Assembly (NCBI RefSeq): GCF_000384395.1
Contig: NZ_ARWE01000001.1
Location: 2,454,501-2,518,500 of the forward strand
DNA length: 64,000 nt
Reading direction: 5' to 3'
From: Geopsychrobacter electrodiphilus DSM 16401
Lineage (GTDB): Bacteria > Desulfobacterota > Desulfuromonadia > Desulfuromonadales > Geopsychrobacteraceae
Shown here: in pieces, positions 8,107 to 16,136 of the stretch
How positions within the stretch are numbered: the first letter of the stretch is position 1
Layout: every line of letters starts with the position of its first letter
Translations under genes and position numbers: made by a program
The notes under the pieces: model-generated
Told to the model about the DNA's origin: nothing
Seen by the model: only the letters and a program-made list of their open reading frames with translations
Database searches by the model: none

Positions 8107-9846
8107 CTACCAGTTGTAAACTTCGTCCAGCTCCTCATCGGTCACACCGAAGGTGAGGTTGTGTGGTGGCAACTTTTCAGACTGGAAGAAGCTCGGCAGA
8201 CGATCATCGGCGGGACCGAAGCCGGCGGCCTTGTTGAACTCACGCTCCACGGACAGAACATTCTTGCCCAAGGCAACCACGTCGTCACCGGTCATCTCAA
8301 TCCCATAGAATCCGCCCAGCAAATCGAGCAGGGATTGGAAGGTCTCCGGTTGGTCAAGAATCGGGAAGGCGATGAACAGGCAGAGCCCGGTGGAATCGAT
8401 GGCGGTGGTTGCAATCTGCAAGTTACGCGACAACTCAACCTGGCCTTCAGGTTTCAAGGGATCGACATCGCCGCCGACCTTTAGGATGTTGGTAGCAACG
8501 GCATAACCAGCAGTGTGATCAGCGCCCATGGTGCTGGTCGCATAGGTCACGCCGATCCCCTGGACGGTACGCGGATCATAGGCAGGCAGCGCCTGATTCT
8601 TGACCACAGGCACACGCGTAACACCGAAGGCCTTGCCGACCATCCCGGCGCCGCCGCCGAGGATACGTCCCAAGGGAGTCCCCTTGGCAACTTCATCGCG
8701 CAGCAGGCTGACGGCACCTTTGCCGTCGCCAAACTCAATCACACCACCGTCCATGGCGACGCCGATGGCGACACCCATCTCAATCGTATCGACGCCGACG
8801 TTGTCGTCCCAGTAATCAAGAGTCGCGATGGTATCCAGATCGCTGATACCACAATGACCACCGTGGGACCAGACAGTCTCGTACTCGGGCTGTTTGGTCA
8901 GGTAGTTACCGTCTTTATCGTTATAGATACCGGAGCACTGAATGACGCAGCCACGATGGCAACCGTGAGTTGCTTTTCCACCGCGTGAAATCTCAAGTTC
9001 AGCCTGGGACTCGCCGCTGATCTTGGTCGCGCCTTCAAATTGTCCGCTCTTGAAGTTACGGGTCGGATAGCCGCCAGCTTCGTTAAGGACGTTGGTCAAG
9101 ACGTTGGTCCCGTAGGCTGGCAAGCCTTCACCCGAGACCGGGTGCTTACGGATCCCTTCAACGAAGGCGCGGTTAGCTGTTTTGAATCTCTCAGCGTCTT
9201 TGGGTGCACGGTTCGAACAACCGGCATCATCAAGAATGATAACCTTGACCTTCTTGGAGCCCATAACCGCGCCGACACCGCCGCGACCACAGTGACGGGT
9301 CGGGCGCAGCTCAGGATCGGTACAGGCGATGGAAGCCGAAGCCATCAAGCGCTCACCGGCAGTTCCAATCGACATGTAAGCAACCTTGTCGCCGTATTCC
9401 TTTTGCAACTTGGCAATCAACGGATAGTTGTCGAGCAGTTTATTGCTGTTGTCGACACTGATTTCAACCCGGTCCTTATTGATATGAATTTTGTAAAGGT
9501 CATCCCCTGCGGGTTGTCCCTCAATGACGATCGCAGCGTAGCCAAGACGCGCAAGCACCTGAGCCGCCTGACCACCGGCGTTCGACTCTTTGATGCCACC
9601 GGTCAGCGGGCTCTTGCAGCCGACCGAGATACGCCCGGAGATGGCAGCAGCAGTTCCACTGAGCATACCTGGAGCGATAACCAGTTTGTTTTCAGCACTT
9701 AAGGGATGACAATCCGGCGGAACCTCTTTACCAACGATCATCGAAGTCGTTGCCCGCCCCCCCAGAGCAGCATATTCCCCGGCGGCTTCAGTACTTTGTT
9801 GCGGCCCACCGGCAGCACTCATATTAATTCTTAAAATCTTGTCCAT
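8107..9846 (-). CDS. aor: Aldehyde:ferredoxin oxidoreductase, tungsten type
   Basis: 579 residues, similar to the usual 580-610 of the AOR family, which oxidises aldehydes to carboxylic acids with ferredoxin using a tungsto-bispterin and one [4Fe-4S] cluster. The N-terminal domain has the RINMS start and GRISVGCKSPLTGG pterin-binding region. The cluster cysteines appear in GCHRGCVIQC (about 297-306), with a DSTGLCLF segment supplying the fourth (about 496). A GGGAGMVGKAFG turn also fits. The start follows GGGAGAAGAG. A perfect sigma-54 promoter and an upstream activator-like motif precede it, so it should be induced conditionally. The neighbours (HesA/MoaD pair, ModE, MoSto homologue) supply metal and cofactor. 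The substrate is not fixed by sequence; short-chain aldehydes from the alcohol dehydrogenases are likely. Confidence 0.93.
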   Translation of the reverse strand: MDKILRINMSAAGGPQQSTEAAGEYAALGGRATTSMIVGKEVPPDCHPLSAENKLVIAPGMLSGTAAAISGRISVGCKSPLTGGIKESNAGGQAAQVLARLGYAAIVIEGQPAGDDLYKIHINKDRVEISVDNSNKLLDNYPLIAKLQKEYGDKVAYMSIGTAGERLMASASIACTDPELRPTRHCGRGGVGAVMGSKKVKVIILDDAGCSNRAPKDAERFKTANRAFVEGIRKHPVSGEGLPAYGTNVLTNVLNEAGGYPTRNFKSGQFEGATKISGESQAELEISRGGKATHGCHRGCVIQCSGIYNDKDGNYLTKQPEYETVWSHGGHCGISDLDTIATLDYWDDNVGVDTIEMGVAIGVAMDGGVIEFGDGKGAVSLLRDEVAKGTPLGRILGGGAGMVGKAFGVTRVPVVKNQALPAYDPRTVQGIGVTYATSTMGADHTAGYAVATNILKVGGDVDPLKPEGQVELSRNLQIATTAIDSTGLCLFIAFPILDQPETFQSLLDLLGGFYGIEMTGDDVVALGKNVLSVEREFNKAAGFGPADDRLPSFFQSEKLPPHNLTFGVTDEELDEVYNW

Positions 9847-9897
9847 TCTCTTCTCCCTATAAAGTGTAAAAGAGGTTGCACGAAAAACTCCTTTCCA

Positions 9898-9945
9898 TCA
9901 GGGAGGCAGAATCATTTCCAATTCTACCCATAGGTCCTTCGCCAT
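9898..9945 (-). other. Possible 15-codon leader ORF in the AOR 5' leader
   Basis: The predicted AOR leader is about 170 nt. Within it, an AAGGGA-like ribosome site is followed by ATG and 15 codons (MAKDLWVELEMILPP) ending in Pro-Pro-stop, a sequence that tends to stall ribosomes. It may be a chance ORF. Confidence 0.25.
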
Positions 9946-10026
9946 GAGGAGATCCCTTTTAGGCAACCGGACTCGGAGCTGTAGGTTTCAAATCATCAGT
10001 CGTTAAGACTGTGAATCTGGTTGTTC

Positions 10027-10042
10027 TGCAATGCAAGTGCCA
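10027..10042 (-). promoter_or_regulatory. Sigma-54 promoter for aor
   Basis: Minus strand TGGCAC-TTGCA-TTGCA, an exact match to TGGCAC-N5-TTGCW, about 180 bp upstream of the AOR start. Transcription should begin near 10016, giving a long leader. Confidence 0.9.
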
Positions 10043-10204
10043 CTTTATAGAACAATGGTTGATATGTGAAAATAAAATCTCAAGTGCATAAATCAGCCGG
10101 AAATTAACCGTTTTAATTCTAGCCCTGATACGCATATTGGCAAGCTGCTGATAGAAATTTTGTCAGTATTTACAGGACAAACAAGGGAACAGAAGGCAGA
10201 AGAG

Positions 10205-10230
10205 CTGGGGAGATTATGAACACTGGGGAG
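10205..10230 (-). promoter_or_regulatory. Shared upstream activator motif (aor copy)
   Basis: Minus strand CTCCCCAGTG, then TTCATAATC, then TCCCCAG, 163 bp upstream of the -24 element. The same pattern CTCCCCAGTG-N9-TCCC occurs before mftA and before the 32.3-kb alcohol dehydrogenase. A further TCCCC half-site lies a few bases upstream. It is probably the binding site of a sigma-54 activator. Confidence 0.65.
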
Positions 10231-10289
10231 GATTTCTACACCACGGGGATAACTTGCTCCCCAAAAACCTGGCCTATATAAAGACGAGA

Positions 10290-10476
10290 AGATACCAAAT
10301 ATATTTTCTCTATAGCTGAACAGCAGATTTTTGGTCTGCTGGTATTGATCAGGCATGACCTTGTGGGTTTCTCGCCCGATCCCTGATTCTTTGTAGACGC
10401 CAAAGGCTGAATGTGCCAGATAGGCATGATAGCAGTTGGTCCGCAGGCGCCCTGCCTTTATCGAAGGCCCATGCAA
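10290..10476 (-). pseudogene. C-terminal remnant of an NAD-dependent aldehyde dehydrogenase
   Basis: The minus-strand reading gives KAGRLRTNCYHAY, AHSAFGVYKESGIGRETHK and YQQTKNLLFSY. These match the last ~60 residues of class AldB/ExaC-type aldehyde dehydrogenases (AGRVWTNCYHAYP, AFGGYKKSGIGRE, YQQTKNLLVSY). The catalytic cysteine domain and all upstream sequence are missing, the family's natural stop is lost, and the sigma-54 activator motif of the AOR lies just downstream. It is a dead relic, implying that a NAD-linked enzyme for aldehyde oxidation once stood here. Confidence 0.85.
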
Positions 10477-10753
10477 TAAGCGACATGAGTGTATGAGTTC
10501 GCTTCCCTTAAAAAAGTGTCACGGCAACCTTTCTGCCGCTGCACGACAGTCGGGTATCAGCCGAATAACCCTGTACTGTAAGCTGAACGAGGGCCACTGA
10601 CAGTAACCAGGCAGCATAAGCTGAAAGGAAGAAATATCCTGAAATTGAGATAAACTGACTGTGATAGCTTTGAGCAAAAATTTAATTGTCCCTGCCCCGC
10701 CGCAATCGGAGCAATACCGCCTATCTTCAGACACTTCTCGCGAGGATCTATCC

Positions 10754-11563
10754 ATGATGCGAAAACGCCACGAAATCGAATCGAAATTAAAGGGTGAGAC
10801 GCTGGTCAGCAAGGGGCTGATGCATCGTCAGGCAATGATCCCCCAACTGCGTATCGTCCCTGATCTGCACGTCATCAAGATTGGTGGACATGGAGCCATC
10901 GACTACGGTCGAGAAGTTTTACTGCCGCTGCTGGAGGAGATCGGCGAGCTGTCGAAGCGCCATCATATTCTGGTTGTCACCGGCGGCGGAGCCCGCGTCA
11001 GGCATATTCTGGACGTCGGTATCGATCTGGGGATGCCGACCGGTGTGCTGGCCGAACTGGCCGGCAAAATCAGTGAACAGAACGCCGAGATCGTTGCATT
11101 GCTCCTCTCCAAGTGGGGCGGCTCACGGGTCAAGACCGGTGACCTGCTCGAACTGCCAACCCTGCTGCATCTGGGATTACTGCCGGTGATGCACGGCACG
11201 CCCCCTTATGGATTATTTGAACATCCACCAGCGCTGGGCCTGATTCCTCCGCACCGTACCGACACCGGGGCCTTTTTGATGGCAGAGGTGCTGGGAGCGA
11301 AAAGCTGCATGCTGGTCAAAAACGTCGATGGTCTTTACAGCGCCAATCCCACCATCGACCCACAGGCTGAATTTATCGCAGATATTGAAGTGACAGACCT
11401 CATCGCAAGAGACCTGGAAGATCTGGTCCTGGAGCGCAAGCTGCTTTACCTGCTGCAGGACGCACGGCACATCAAAGAGGTTCGTATTGTCAACGGCCAC
11501 CAGCGCGGTAACATCGAAAAAGCAATTTTGGGAGAAAAGGTCGGAACAAGAATTCACACATGA
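10754..11563 (+). CDS. Molybdenum/tungsten storage protein (MosA/MosB-like, amino-acid-kinase fold)
   Basis: About 269 residues. The ATG at 10754 is preceded by GAGGA; an upstream GTG frame extension exists but lacks a good site. It follows Azotobacter MoSto subunits closely: VIKIGGHGAIDYGRE, TGGGARVRHI, DLGMPTGVLAELAG, PPYGLFEHPP, LIPPHRTDTGAFLMAE, VKNVDGLYSANP, VRIVNG, and a VGTRI end. MoSto is an ATP-using cage of UMP-kinase-like subunits that packs polymolybdate or polytungstate. Only one subunit gene is seen rather than an alpha/beta pair, and it lies divergent from a tungsten enzyme, so tungstate storage is plausible. UMP kinase itself is less likely because of the PPY and PPHR motifs. 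Confidence 0.85.
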   Translation: MMRKRHEIESKLKGETLVSKGLMHRQAMIPQLRIVPDLHVIKIGGHGAIDYGREVLLPLLEEIGELSKRHHILVVTGGGARVRHILDVGIDLGMPTGVLAELAGKISEQNAEIVALLLSKWGGSRVKTGDLLELPTLLHLGLLPVMHGTPPYGLFEHPPALGLIPPHRTDTGAFLMAEVLGAKSCMLVKNVDGLYSANPTIDPQAEFIADIEVTDLIARDLEDLVLERKLLYLLQDARHIKEVRIVNGHQRGNIEKAILGEKVGTRIHT

Positions 11564-11582
11564 ACCAAAGGAGATCGTCACG

Positions 11583-11795
11583 ATGCCAGGCAAACTGTTT
11601 TACCGGGAACGCAAAAAATATGTCGATGGCTCACATACATCACGCTACCAGATTGTTGCCGTTTATGGGGTGGACCTAAAGATGGTCGCCAAACATCTGC
11701 GTATGAGTGAAATAAAATTTCTTGCCGAGGCGGTGGACGCAGAACTGGTCGCTTTGCCTCGCGGCCCCAAGCATACAGACGAAGAGGACAAATAA
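11583..11795 (+). CDS. Small protein downstream of the storage protein, unknown function
   Basis: 70 residues, start ATG after GGAGATCGTC, 19 nt behind the MoSto-like gene, so almost certainly cotranscribed. It begins MPGKLFYRERKKY and is basic in the first half and acidic at the end (HTDEEDK). There is no cysteine, signal peptide or membrane segment. I do not recognise it. A partner or regulator of the storage cage is a reasonable guess from position. Confidence 0.6.
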   Translation: MPGKLFYRERKKYVDGSHTSRYQIVAVYGVDLKMVAKHLRMSEIKFLAEAVDAELVALPRGPKHTDEEDK

Positions 11796-11815
11796 GACAG
11801 GACACTCTGTTTTTT

Positions 11816-11847
11816 TGCCAGGCCCGATACGCTTATGGGGCCTGGCA
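11816..11847. repeat. Perfect 10-bp inverted repeat between convergent genes
   Basis: TGCCAGGCCC and GGGCCTGGCA surround a 12-nt loop, next to a T-run on the left. In neither direction does a T-tract follow the stem, so a classic intrinsic terminator is not formed. The stop codon of the minus-strand small gene lies in the loop. Confidence 0.7.
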
Positions 11848-12033
11848 GGTGAATGAGTCTGCGGTCCAGCGCCGGTAACGGCAATTGTAACAGGAGAGTT
11901 CTTCTTCGGCGCACTGCTCGTCTTCATCGTCGGCGCGAAAACTGGGACAGGTTCGGGCTTGTTCGGCAGCCAGGCTCCAGGCTTCGCGGCCCGCACGGAA
12001 TTGTTTTTTTCCAGATTCATTTCCAAGCCACAT
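11833..12033 (-). CDS. Small Cys-rich protein at the end of the mycofactocin operon
   Basis: 66 residues, start MWLGNESGKK after GGGAGGATATT. Cysteines occur at about residue 29 (RTCPSF), 42 (EQCAEE), and in a C-terminal SCYNCRYRRW...FTCQ cluster, a pattern fit for a zinc or Fe-S site. It lies 150 bp beyond the last radical SAM gene of the mft operon in the same direction. Function unknown. A longer start 21 nt upstream is possible but has a poorer site. Confidence 0.6.
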   Translation of the reverse strand: MWLGNESGKKQFRAGREAWSLAAEQARTCPSFRADDEDEQCAEEELSCYNCRYRRWTADSFTCQAP

Positions 12034-12183
12034 AATATCCTCCCTTAATGGCATTTCAGCTGGCGATGCGGCCGGCTCGGGAAACCAGCCCCTCCCCCCT
12101 GTTCTTCGGCTCCCGAGAATTTCGCGTCCATGCCTGCCAGAATGTTCTCGCTTCTCCGCGTCTTTCTATCCCGGATTGCCGTA

Positions 12184-13320
12184 TCAAAGATACTTATCCT
12201 GACCCATGTGCTTGAACAAGCGAAAAAAGTCTGAAAATCCCATACGCCTCAGGCTGCGTAAACAGCTGAAACCCTCAAATGGCCAGGCGATGCGTTCAAG
12301 GCCTGGTTCCGTGCAGGTCAGACACTCGGTAAAGGTGCCGATCTTTTTTCGAAAACAGGCCGCCTCTGAATTTCCCCGCAGAATCTTCAACGATTCCTGT
12401 TTAATATTCCCCAGACGCTTTGCAATCACCGGACAGGAAAAAACCTCGCCGTTATTTCGAACAAAAAGCGTGTTGAATCCGGCTGAGCAGGGTTTGCTGA
12501 CCTTCCCCGTTTTGAAATAATCGAGCAAGGTTTGCCGATGCCCGCTCCAGGCGTGATCCATTTCGAAATAAAAGGTTTCGAGGTTCTCCAGATCGGCGTT
12601 GCTGAAATTCAGGTTCTCCTCCAGAGCGACATTGCCGAAACGATTGGCGGTGATTATGCGAGGCGAAATGATCGTGAACAGTTCGTGTTCTCGGGCAAAG
12701 GCTGCAATCTGATCAAGTTCCTTGACGTTGTCCGGAATGATGGTGGTTTTGATGCCAAGAATCAGATTGGGGTGAGCTTCGCGCAGCGGCTTAAGTCCCA
12801 ACAGGGTCGCTTCGAGCTTGTCCCAGGCGCCCGGATAATTACGGATTTTGTCATGCACGGGCCCAACGGCATCGAGACCACATGCCAGGACCAGATCAAC
12901 CCCCTGCGCTTGCAAAAGGGCGACAACCCTTTCGGTAATCTCAAGAATACGCCCGGTCAAAATACCATTGGTGGTTAAAGCCAGGGTTTTTAATCTGGGG
13001 AAAGAGGCGGTCTTCGCGCGGGCGATCCAGGTCAGAAGTTCTTCCAGCTCCGGATGTAAGAATGGTTCTCCCCCGGTTATATCCAGCTCACGCAGAGAGC
13101 TGAGCTCCCGTGAAGACAAAAGGTCGGTCCAGGCTGTCAGGGGCAGGTCCGCCACATCCTGGGGAATCTGCCAGATGTTGCACATTTTGCAGCGGCATAT
13201 ACAGCGATGGGTAATTTCGAGGCTGAGCGCCTGGAGCCGGCCGGGTCGGCCAGTGGACTTCAACAGCCGAAACATCAGGCCATTATAGATCAACTTCCTG
13301 AGGATTCGGGCTCGGTTCAT
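12184..13320 (-). CDS. Radical SAM/SPASM-type protein in the mycofactocin operon
   Basis: 378 residues. The radical SAM cluster motif C40-X3-C44-X2-C47 (CICRCKMCNIW) is followed by the DITGGEPFLHPE glycine motif. The C-terminal part has cysteines (KPCSAGF, EVFSCPVI, CLTCTEPG) typical of a reduced SPASM/twitch auxiliary cluster domain. It lies 73 bp after mftF on the same strand. It is not MftC, which is at 20450, and is not a standard mft gene. Candidates are a tailoring enzyme for the mycofactocin product or a maturase for a partner enzyme; the substrate is unknown. Confidence 0.78.
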   Translation of the reverse strand: MNRARILRKLIYNGLMFRLLKSTGRPGRLQALSLEITHRCICRCKMCNIWQIPQDVADLPLTAWTDLLSSRELSSLRELDITGGEPFLHPELEELLTWIARAKTASFPRLKTLALTTNGILTGRILEITERVVALLQAQGVDLVLACGLDAVGPVHDKIRNYPGAWDKLEATLLGLKPLREAHPNLILGIKTTIIPDNVKELDQIAAFAREHELFTIISPRIITANRFGNVALEENLNFSNADLENLETFYFEMDHAWSGHRQTLLDYFKTGKVSKPCSAGFNTLFVRNNGEVFSCPVIAKRLGNIKQESLKILRGNSEAACFRKKIGTFTECLTCTEPGLERIAWPFEGFSCLRSLRRMGFSDFFRLFKHMGQDKYL

Positions 13321-13393
13321 AGCGCAACTCGAAGGGAGAAAAATGGCTTGACAGAGGTATGCAATCGGACGGCCCGGAGACCAACCCCGGGGA

Positions 13394-14812
13394 TCATGCC
13401 TTAATCAGTGTGAGGCGATAGCTGGCAAAATTTTTCATCTTTGAGCAACCCCAGAAAACCCCGCTGCCGTACGAAAGTTGTTCGAGCAGGTAATAGAAAC
13501 AGAATCCCGGAAAATACATTTTGGGCTTCCGCACTCGAAAATCGACCAGACCAACCCCAAGGAACATCACCAGAAGAGCTACGCCGCAAGGGGGATAGAG
13601 CGCGCTTGTCAAGAGCAGGGGCGTCAGGTAGTAGCGTAAAAGATGATAGCCGAGATAATAGCCGAGGCTGCCCACTGCGCGTATCCGGGCGGCGATAATC
13701 TTACCCCAGGGTAGGGACAACCCCTGTCTGGACATGCGCTGTCTGGTCAGGGCCGTGTCGCTCAGCAGCAGCAGAGCTGCGATGGGTAACGGCAGCAGTG
13801 ACAGGGTAGCGAGCGCGGCGACCAGCAACAATAAAATCCCGGTCAGCATCGGCGGGAGCAGCATCTTCTTGGCGCGCACCGGGTGGAGTTGTTGAAGCAG
13901 ACCTTCCGAGGTGCCGTAATCAAAGCGACGCTTCATAAAGGGCCAGGTGCGGCAGCGATGGGCGTGATAAACCGTTCCCTGCGGCAGATACTGGATTTTC
14001 CAGCCAGCATCGCGCAGGCGCCAGGTCAGATCGACATCCTCGCCGACCTGCAGTTCGGGGTTGAATCCGCCTGCCGCAGCAAAAGCGCTTTTACGCATGA
14101 GCAGGTTGCAGCTCGGCAGATAAAAGGTGTCCCCGCCTGCCCCGCCGCTCATCTCGCGCCGGCCCAGATTCAGGCTCGACATCACCGCCTCATAGCGATC
14201 GAGCGCCGACCCCTCGAACATGCCCGCGACCCAGCCGCCGACTGCGGCCAGACTCACGTCATTAAACGCTGGCAACAGATCTGCCAGCCAGTCGACCGAA
14301 GCGCTACAGTCGGAATCGATAAAGGCCAGGATTTCGCCGCTGGCAACGGACGCGCCCTTGTTGCGGGCCAGCGCCGGTCCGCCACCGACCGCCCCCGATC
14401 TGACCAAAAGCGCGCCAAGCTCGGTAGCAACCTTGGGGCTGTCGTCACTGCTGCCATCATCAACGACTACGACTTCCAGTATTTCGGAAGGATAGTTCAG
14501 CTCCTTTAAGGAGTTCAGGCATTGACGCAAGTCTGCGGCGCGGTCTTTAACCGGGATGACGATGCTGACTGCAGGCAATTGTGCCAGATCGGCCAGATTC
14601 TGATGACGCACCACAAAGCCGCTTTTAACCAGGCTCTCCAGAACTGTTGTTTCCGCTGCCGAGGTCGCTTCAATCTCGGCAGCCAGCATACGCTGCGTCA
14701 ACTTGAGCAGCGCCGGATTCAGGCGCACCATGCGCAAGGGTCGCGCAGAGACCAGAAAACTGCCGCGTACGGAGTCTTCAATAACAATCCCTGGCGCGAG
14801 CCCATAGGTCAT
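13394..14812 (-). CDS. mftF: Mycofactocin glycosyltransferase MftF
   Basis: 472 residues, the family length. A PqqD-like N-terminal part (about 1-80) precedes a GT2 glycosyltransferase domain (VSIVIPVKDRAADL, VVVDDGSSDDS, DxD-type FIDSDCS near 187, GEDVDLTWRLRDAGW acceptor motif). Several membrane helices follow (about 310-440). MftF attaches a beta-1,4-glucan chain to premycofactocin in mycobacteria. The start overlaps the ETF beta stop by ATGA. Its presence in the mftABC operon makes the assignment solid even though the host is not an actinobacterium. Confidence 0.88.
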   Translation of the reverse strand: MTYGLAPGIVIEDSVRGSFLVSARPLRMVRLNPALLKLTQRMLAAEIEATSAAETTVLESLVKSGFVVRHQNLADLAQLPAVSIVIPVKDRAADLRQCLNSLKELNYPSEILEVVVVDDGSSDDSPKVATELGALLVRSGAVGGGPALARNKGASVASGEILAFIDSDCSASVDWLADLLPAFNDVSLAAVGGWVAGMFEGSALDRYEAVMSSLNLGRREMSGGAGGDTFYLPSCNLLMRKSAFAAAGGFNPELQVGEDVDLTWRLRDAGWKIQYLPQGTVYHAHRCRTWPFMKRRFDYGTSEGLLQQLHPVRAKKMLLPPMLTGILLLLVAALATLSLLPLPIAALLLLSDTALTRQRMSRQGLSLPWGKIIAARIRAVGSLGYYLGYHLLRYYLTPLLLTSALYPPCGVALLVMFLGVGLVDFRVRKPKMYFPGFCFYYLLEQLSYGSGVFWGCSKMKNFASYRLTLIKA

Positions 14813-15705
14813 GAGTCGCTCCCGCTGACGAGCCCCTCTGCGGCAAAAAGCTGCATCAGCTGCTCTACGGTCTGTTCGACGGGAAGGCAGTGTAATTTCC
14901 CGGCGCGTGGTTTCAGGCCACCAGAGAGGAGCGCCAGAATCCGTTCAAAGGCGGGGAGGTTTGCATCGGGGGTCACGACCCGCTGTGGGTTCTGACGCGG
15001 CAGGCTGCACTGTTCTTTACCGAGTCTTGCCCCGAATTGCCCGAGTTCAGAGACCGACAGACCGAGCTCCGCCACCCCCCAGACTTCGATACCGGGCTCG
15101 AGAGATTTCATCAATGCATCATGGTCAGGATAACGTGGCTCGCAACAGCCGTCTTCAAAGAGCAGGGTGCAGGGGAGGCTCGAAGTAATTCGCTGCCGCG
15201 CGCCGCGATCACACTTGCGCAGCACCTCGATTTTCCCTTCGAGACAGCCGAGATCGAGGGCGGCCGTCACATAGGGGATCCCTAGTTTTGCAGAGGCCAG
15301 CGCCAAAGCCGGATCAGCGCCACGGTCGACCAGTTGTTGCCCGCTGACAAAGAGATCAGGCTTGAGAATTTCGACCAGACGTTCCAGCAGACGCGCATCG
15401 GCAACGGCGTCCCCCCCATTAAAGGCGGAGCTCCAGACCCGGATCACTCTGTGCGTCCCCAGCGACAGGGCCAGACGCAAATGATCATCAAGGCGCGGCG
15501 GCCCGATGGCCACAGTGGTCACTGTTCCACCCTGGGCTTCGGCTAGAGACAGAGCCTGCTCAAGGGCACAGAGATCTGCCGGGTTAGCGACGCGGCGCAA
15601 ACCACGCTCACGTACCCCGAAGCCATCAGCGGTCAAACGGACCGGAGGACGCGGATCACAGGCTTCGCGCAGCAGAACGACGATATTCAGTTCTTTTTGA
15701 CTCAT
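14809..15705 (-). CDS. Electron-transfer flavoprotein beta subunit, mycofactocin-associated
   Basis: About 298 residues; start MSQKELNIVV chosen because GAGGAG lies 7 nt upstream. ETF beta pattern: VVLLREACDPRPP, FGVRERGLRRVANPADLCALEQAL, TTVAIGPPRLDDHLR. It is longer than usual (about 255) with a divergent C-terminal tail of Cys-containing segments. It pairs with the alpha subunit at 17428 though separated by the FixCX genes. It should carry electrons from the mycofactocin-linked dehydrogenase system to the FixC-like quinone reductase. Confidence 0.8.
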   Translation of the reverse strand: MSQKELNIVVLLREACDPRPPVRLTADGFGVRERGLRRVANPADLCALEQALSLAEAQGGTVTTVAIGPPRLDDHLRLALSLGTHRVIRVWSSAFNGGDAVADARLLERLVEILKPDLFVSGQQLVDRGADPALALASAKLGIPYVTAALDLGCLEGKIEVLRKCDRGARQRITSSLPCTLLFEDGCCEPRYPDHDALMKSLEPGIEVWGVAELGLSVSELGQFGARLGKEQCSLPRQNPQRVVTPDANLPAFERILALLSGGLKPRAGKLHCLPVEQTVEQLMQLFAAEGLVSGSDS

Positions 15706-15742
15706 GGAGCTACTCCTCAAACATCAGGACAAACTGTATCAT

Positions 15743-15884
15743 GGGGACAGGCACCCTGCGGGAGCCAGTCCCTCAGGTCATGCGGTAAGAGACGTCAAAG
15801 CCGCCGCACCTCACACCTCACGGGGACAGGCACCCTGCGGGAGCCAGTCCCTCAGGTCATGCGGTAAGAGACACCAAAGCCACC
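15743..15884. repeat. Tandem copy of a REP-like palindrome plus the 3' end of fixX
   Basis: GGGGACAGGCACC...GGAGCCAGTCCC occurs at 15743 and again at 15822 (79 bp offset). Each copy is followed by the sequence encoding the FixX C-terminus (VSYRMT and stop on the minus strand). The first 52 nt are identical. The outer copy is a broken duplicate of the fixX tail; the inner copy is the live gene end. The palindrome resembles REP elements common in Geobacter-type genomes (recollection). Confidence 0.85.
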
Positions 15885-16136
15885 ACGTGGGTAACGCCAG
15901 CGGGTGAAGGCGTCCTTGCGGCAGACAACATAACAGGTGCCGCACTCCAGACAGCCGTCATGCACAAAGGTCATCTTCTGCGTTTCTTCATCCCAGCTGT
16001 AACAGCGAGCCGGACAACCGACGACGCAGGCCCGGTTATCGCATTTTTGACAGATATCGGAATCGAGGATGATATGCGGTTCGCGGTCGACGTTGAAGCT
16101 CGTCATGTCGAAAATTTCATCAAGATTGATATTCAT
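15852..16136 (-). CDS. fixX: Ferredoxin-like protein FixX
   Basis: 94 residues; start MNINLDE overlaps the FixC stop (ATGA) with GGAGAG upstream. Cysteines CQKCDNRACVVGCP and CLECGTCYVVC match FixX-type ferredoxins that bind one [4Fe-4S] cluster and dock on FixC. It ends VSYRMT, duplicated downstream. It relays electrons from ETF through FixC to menaquinone. Confidence 0.87.
   Translation of the reverse strand: MNINLDEIFDMTSFNVDREPHIILDSDICQKCDNRACVVGCPARCYSWDEETQKMTFVHDGCLECGTCYVVCRKDAFTRWRYPRGGFGVSYRMT

Noticed and set aside
11816-11847. Hairpin as intrinsic terminator for the MoSto unit
   Set aside because: The stem is strong but no T-tract follows on either strand; kept only as an inverted repeat.
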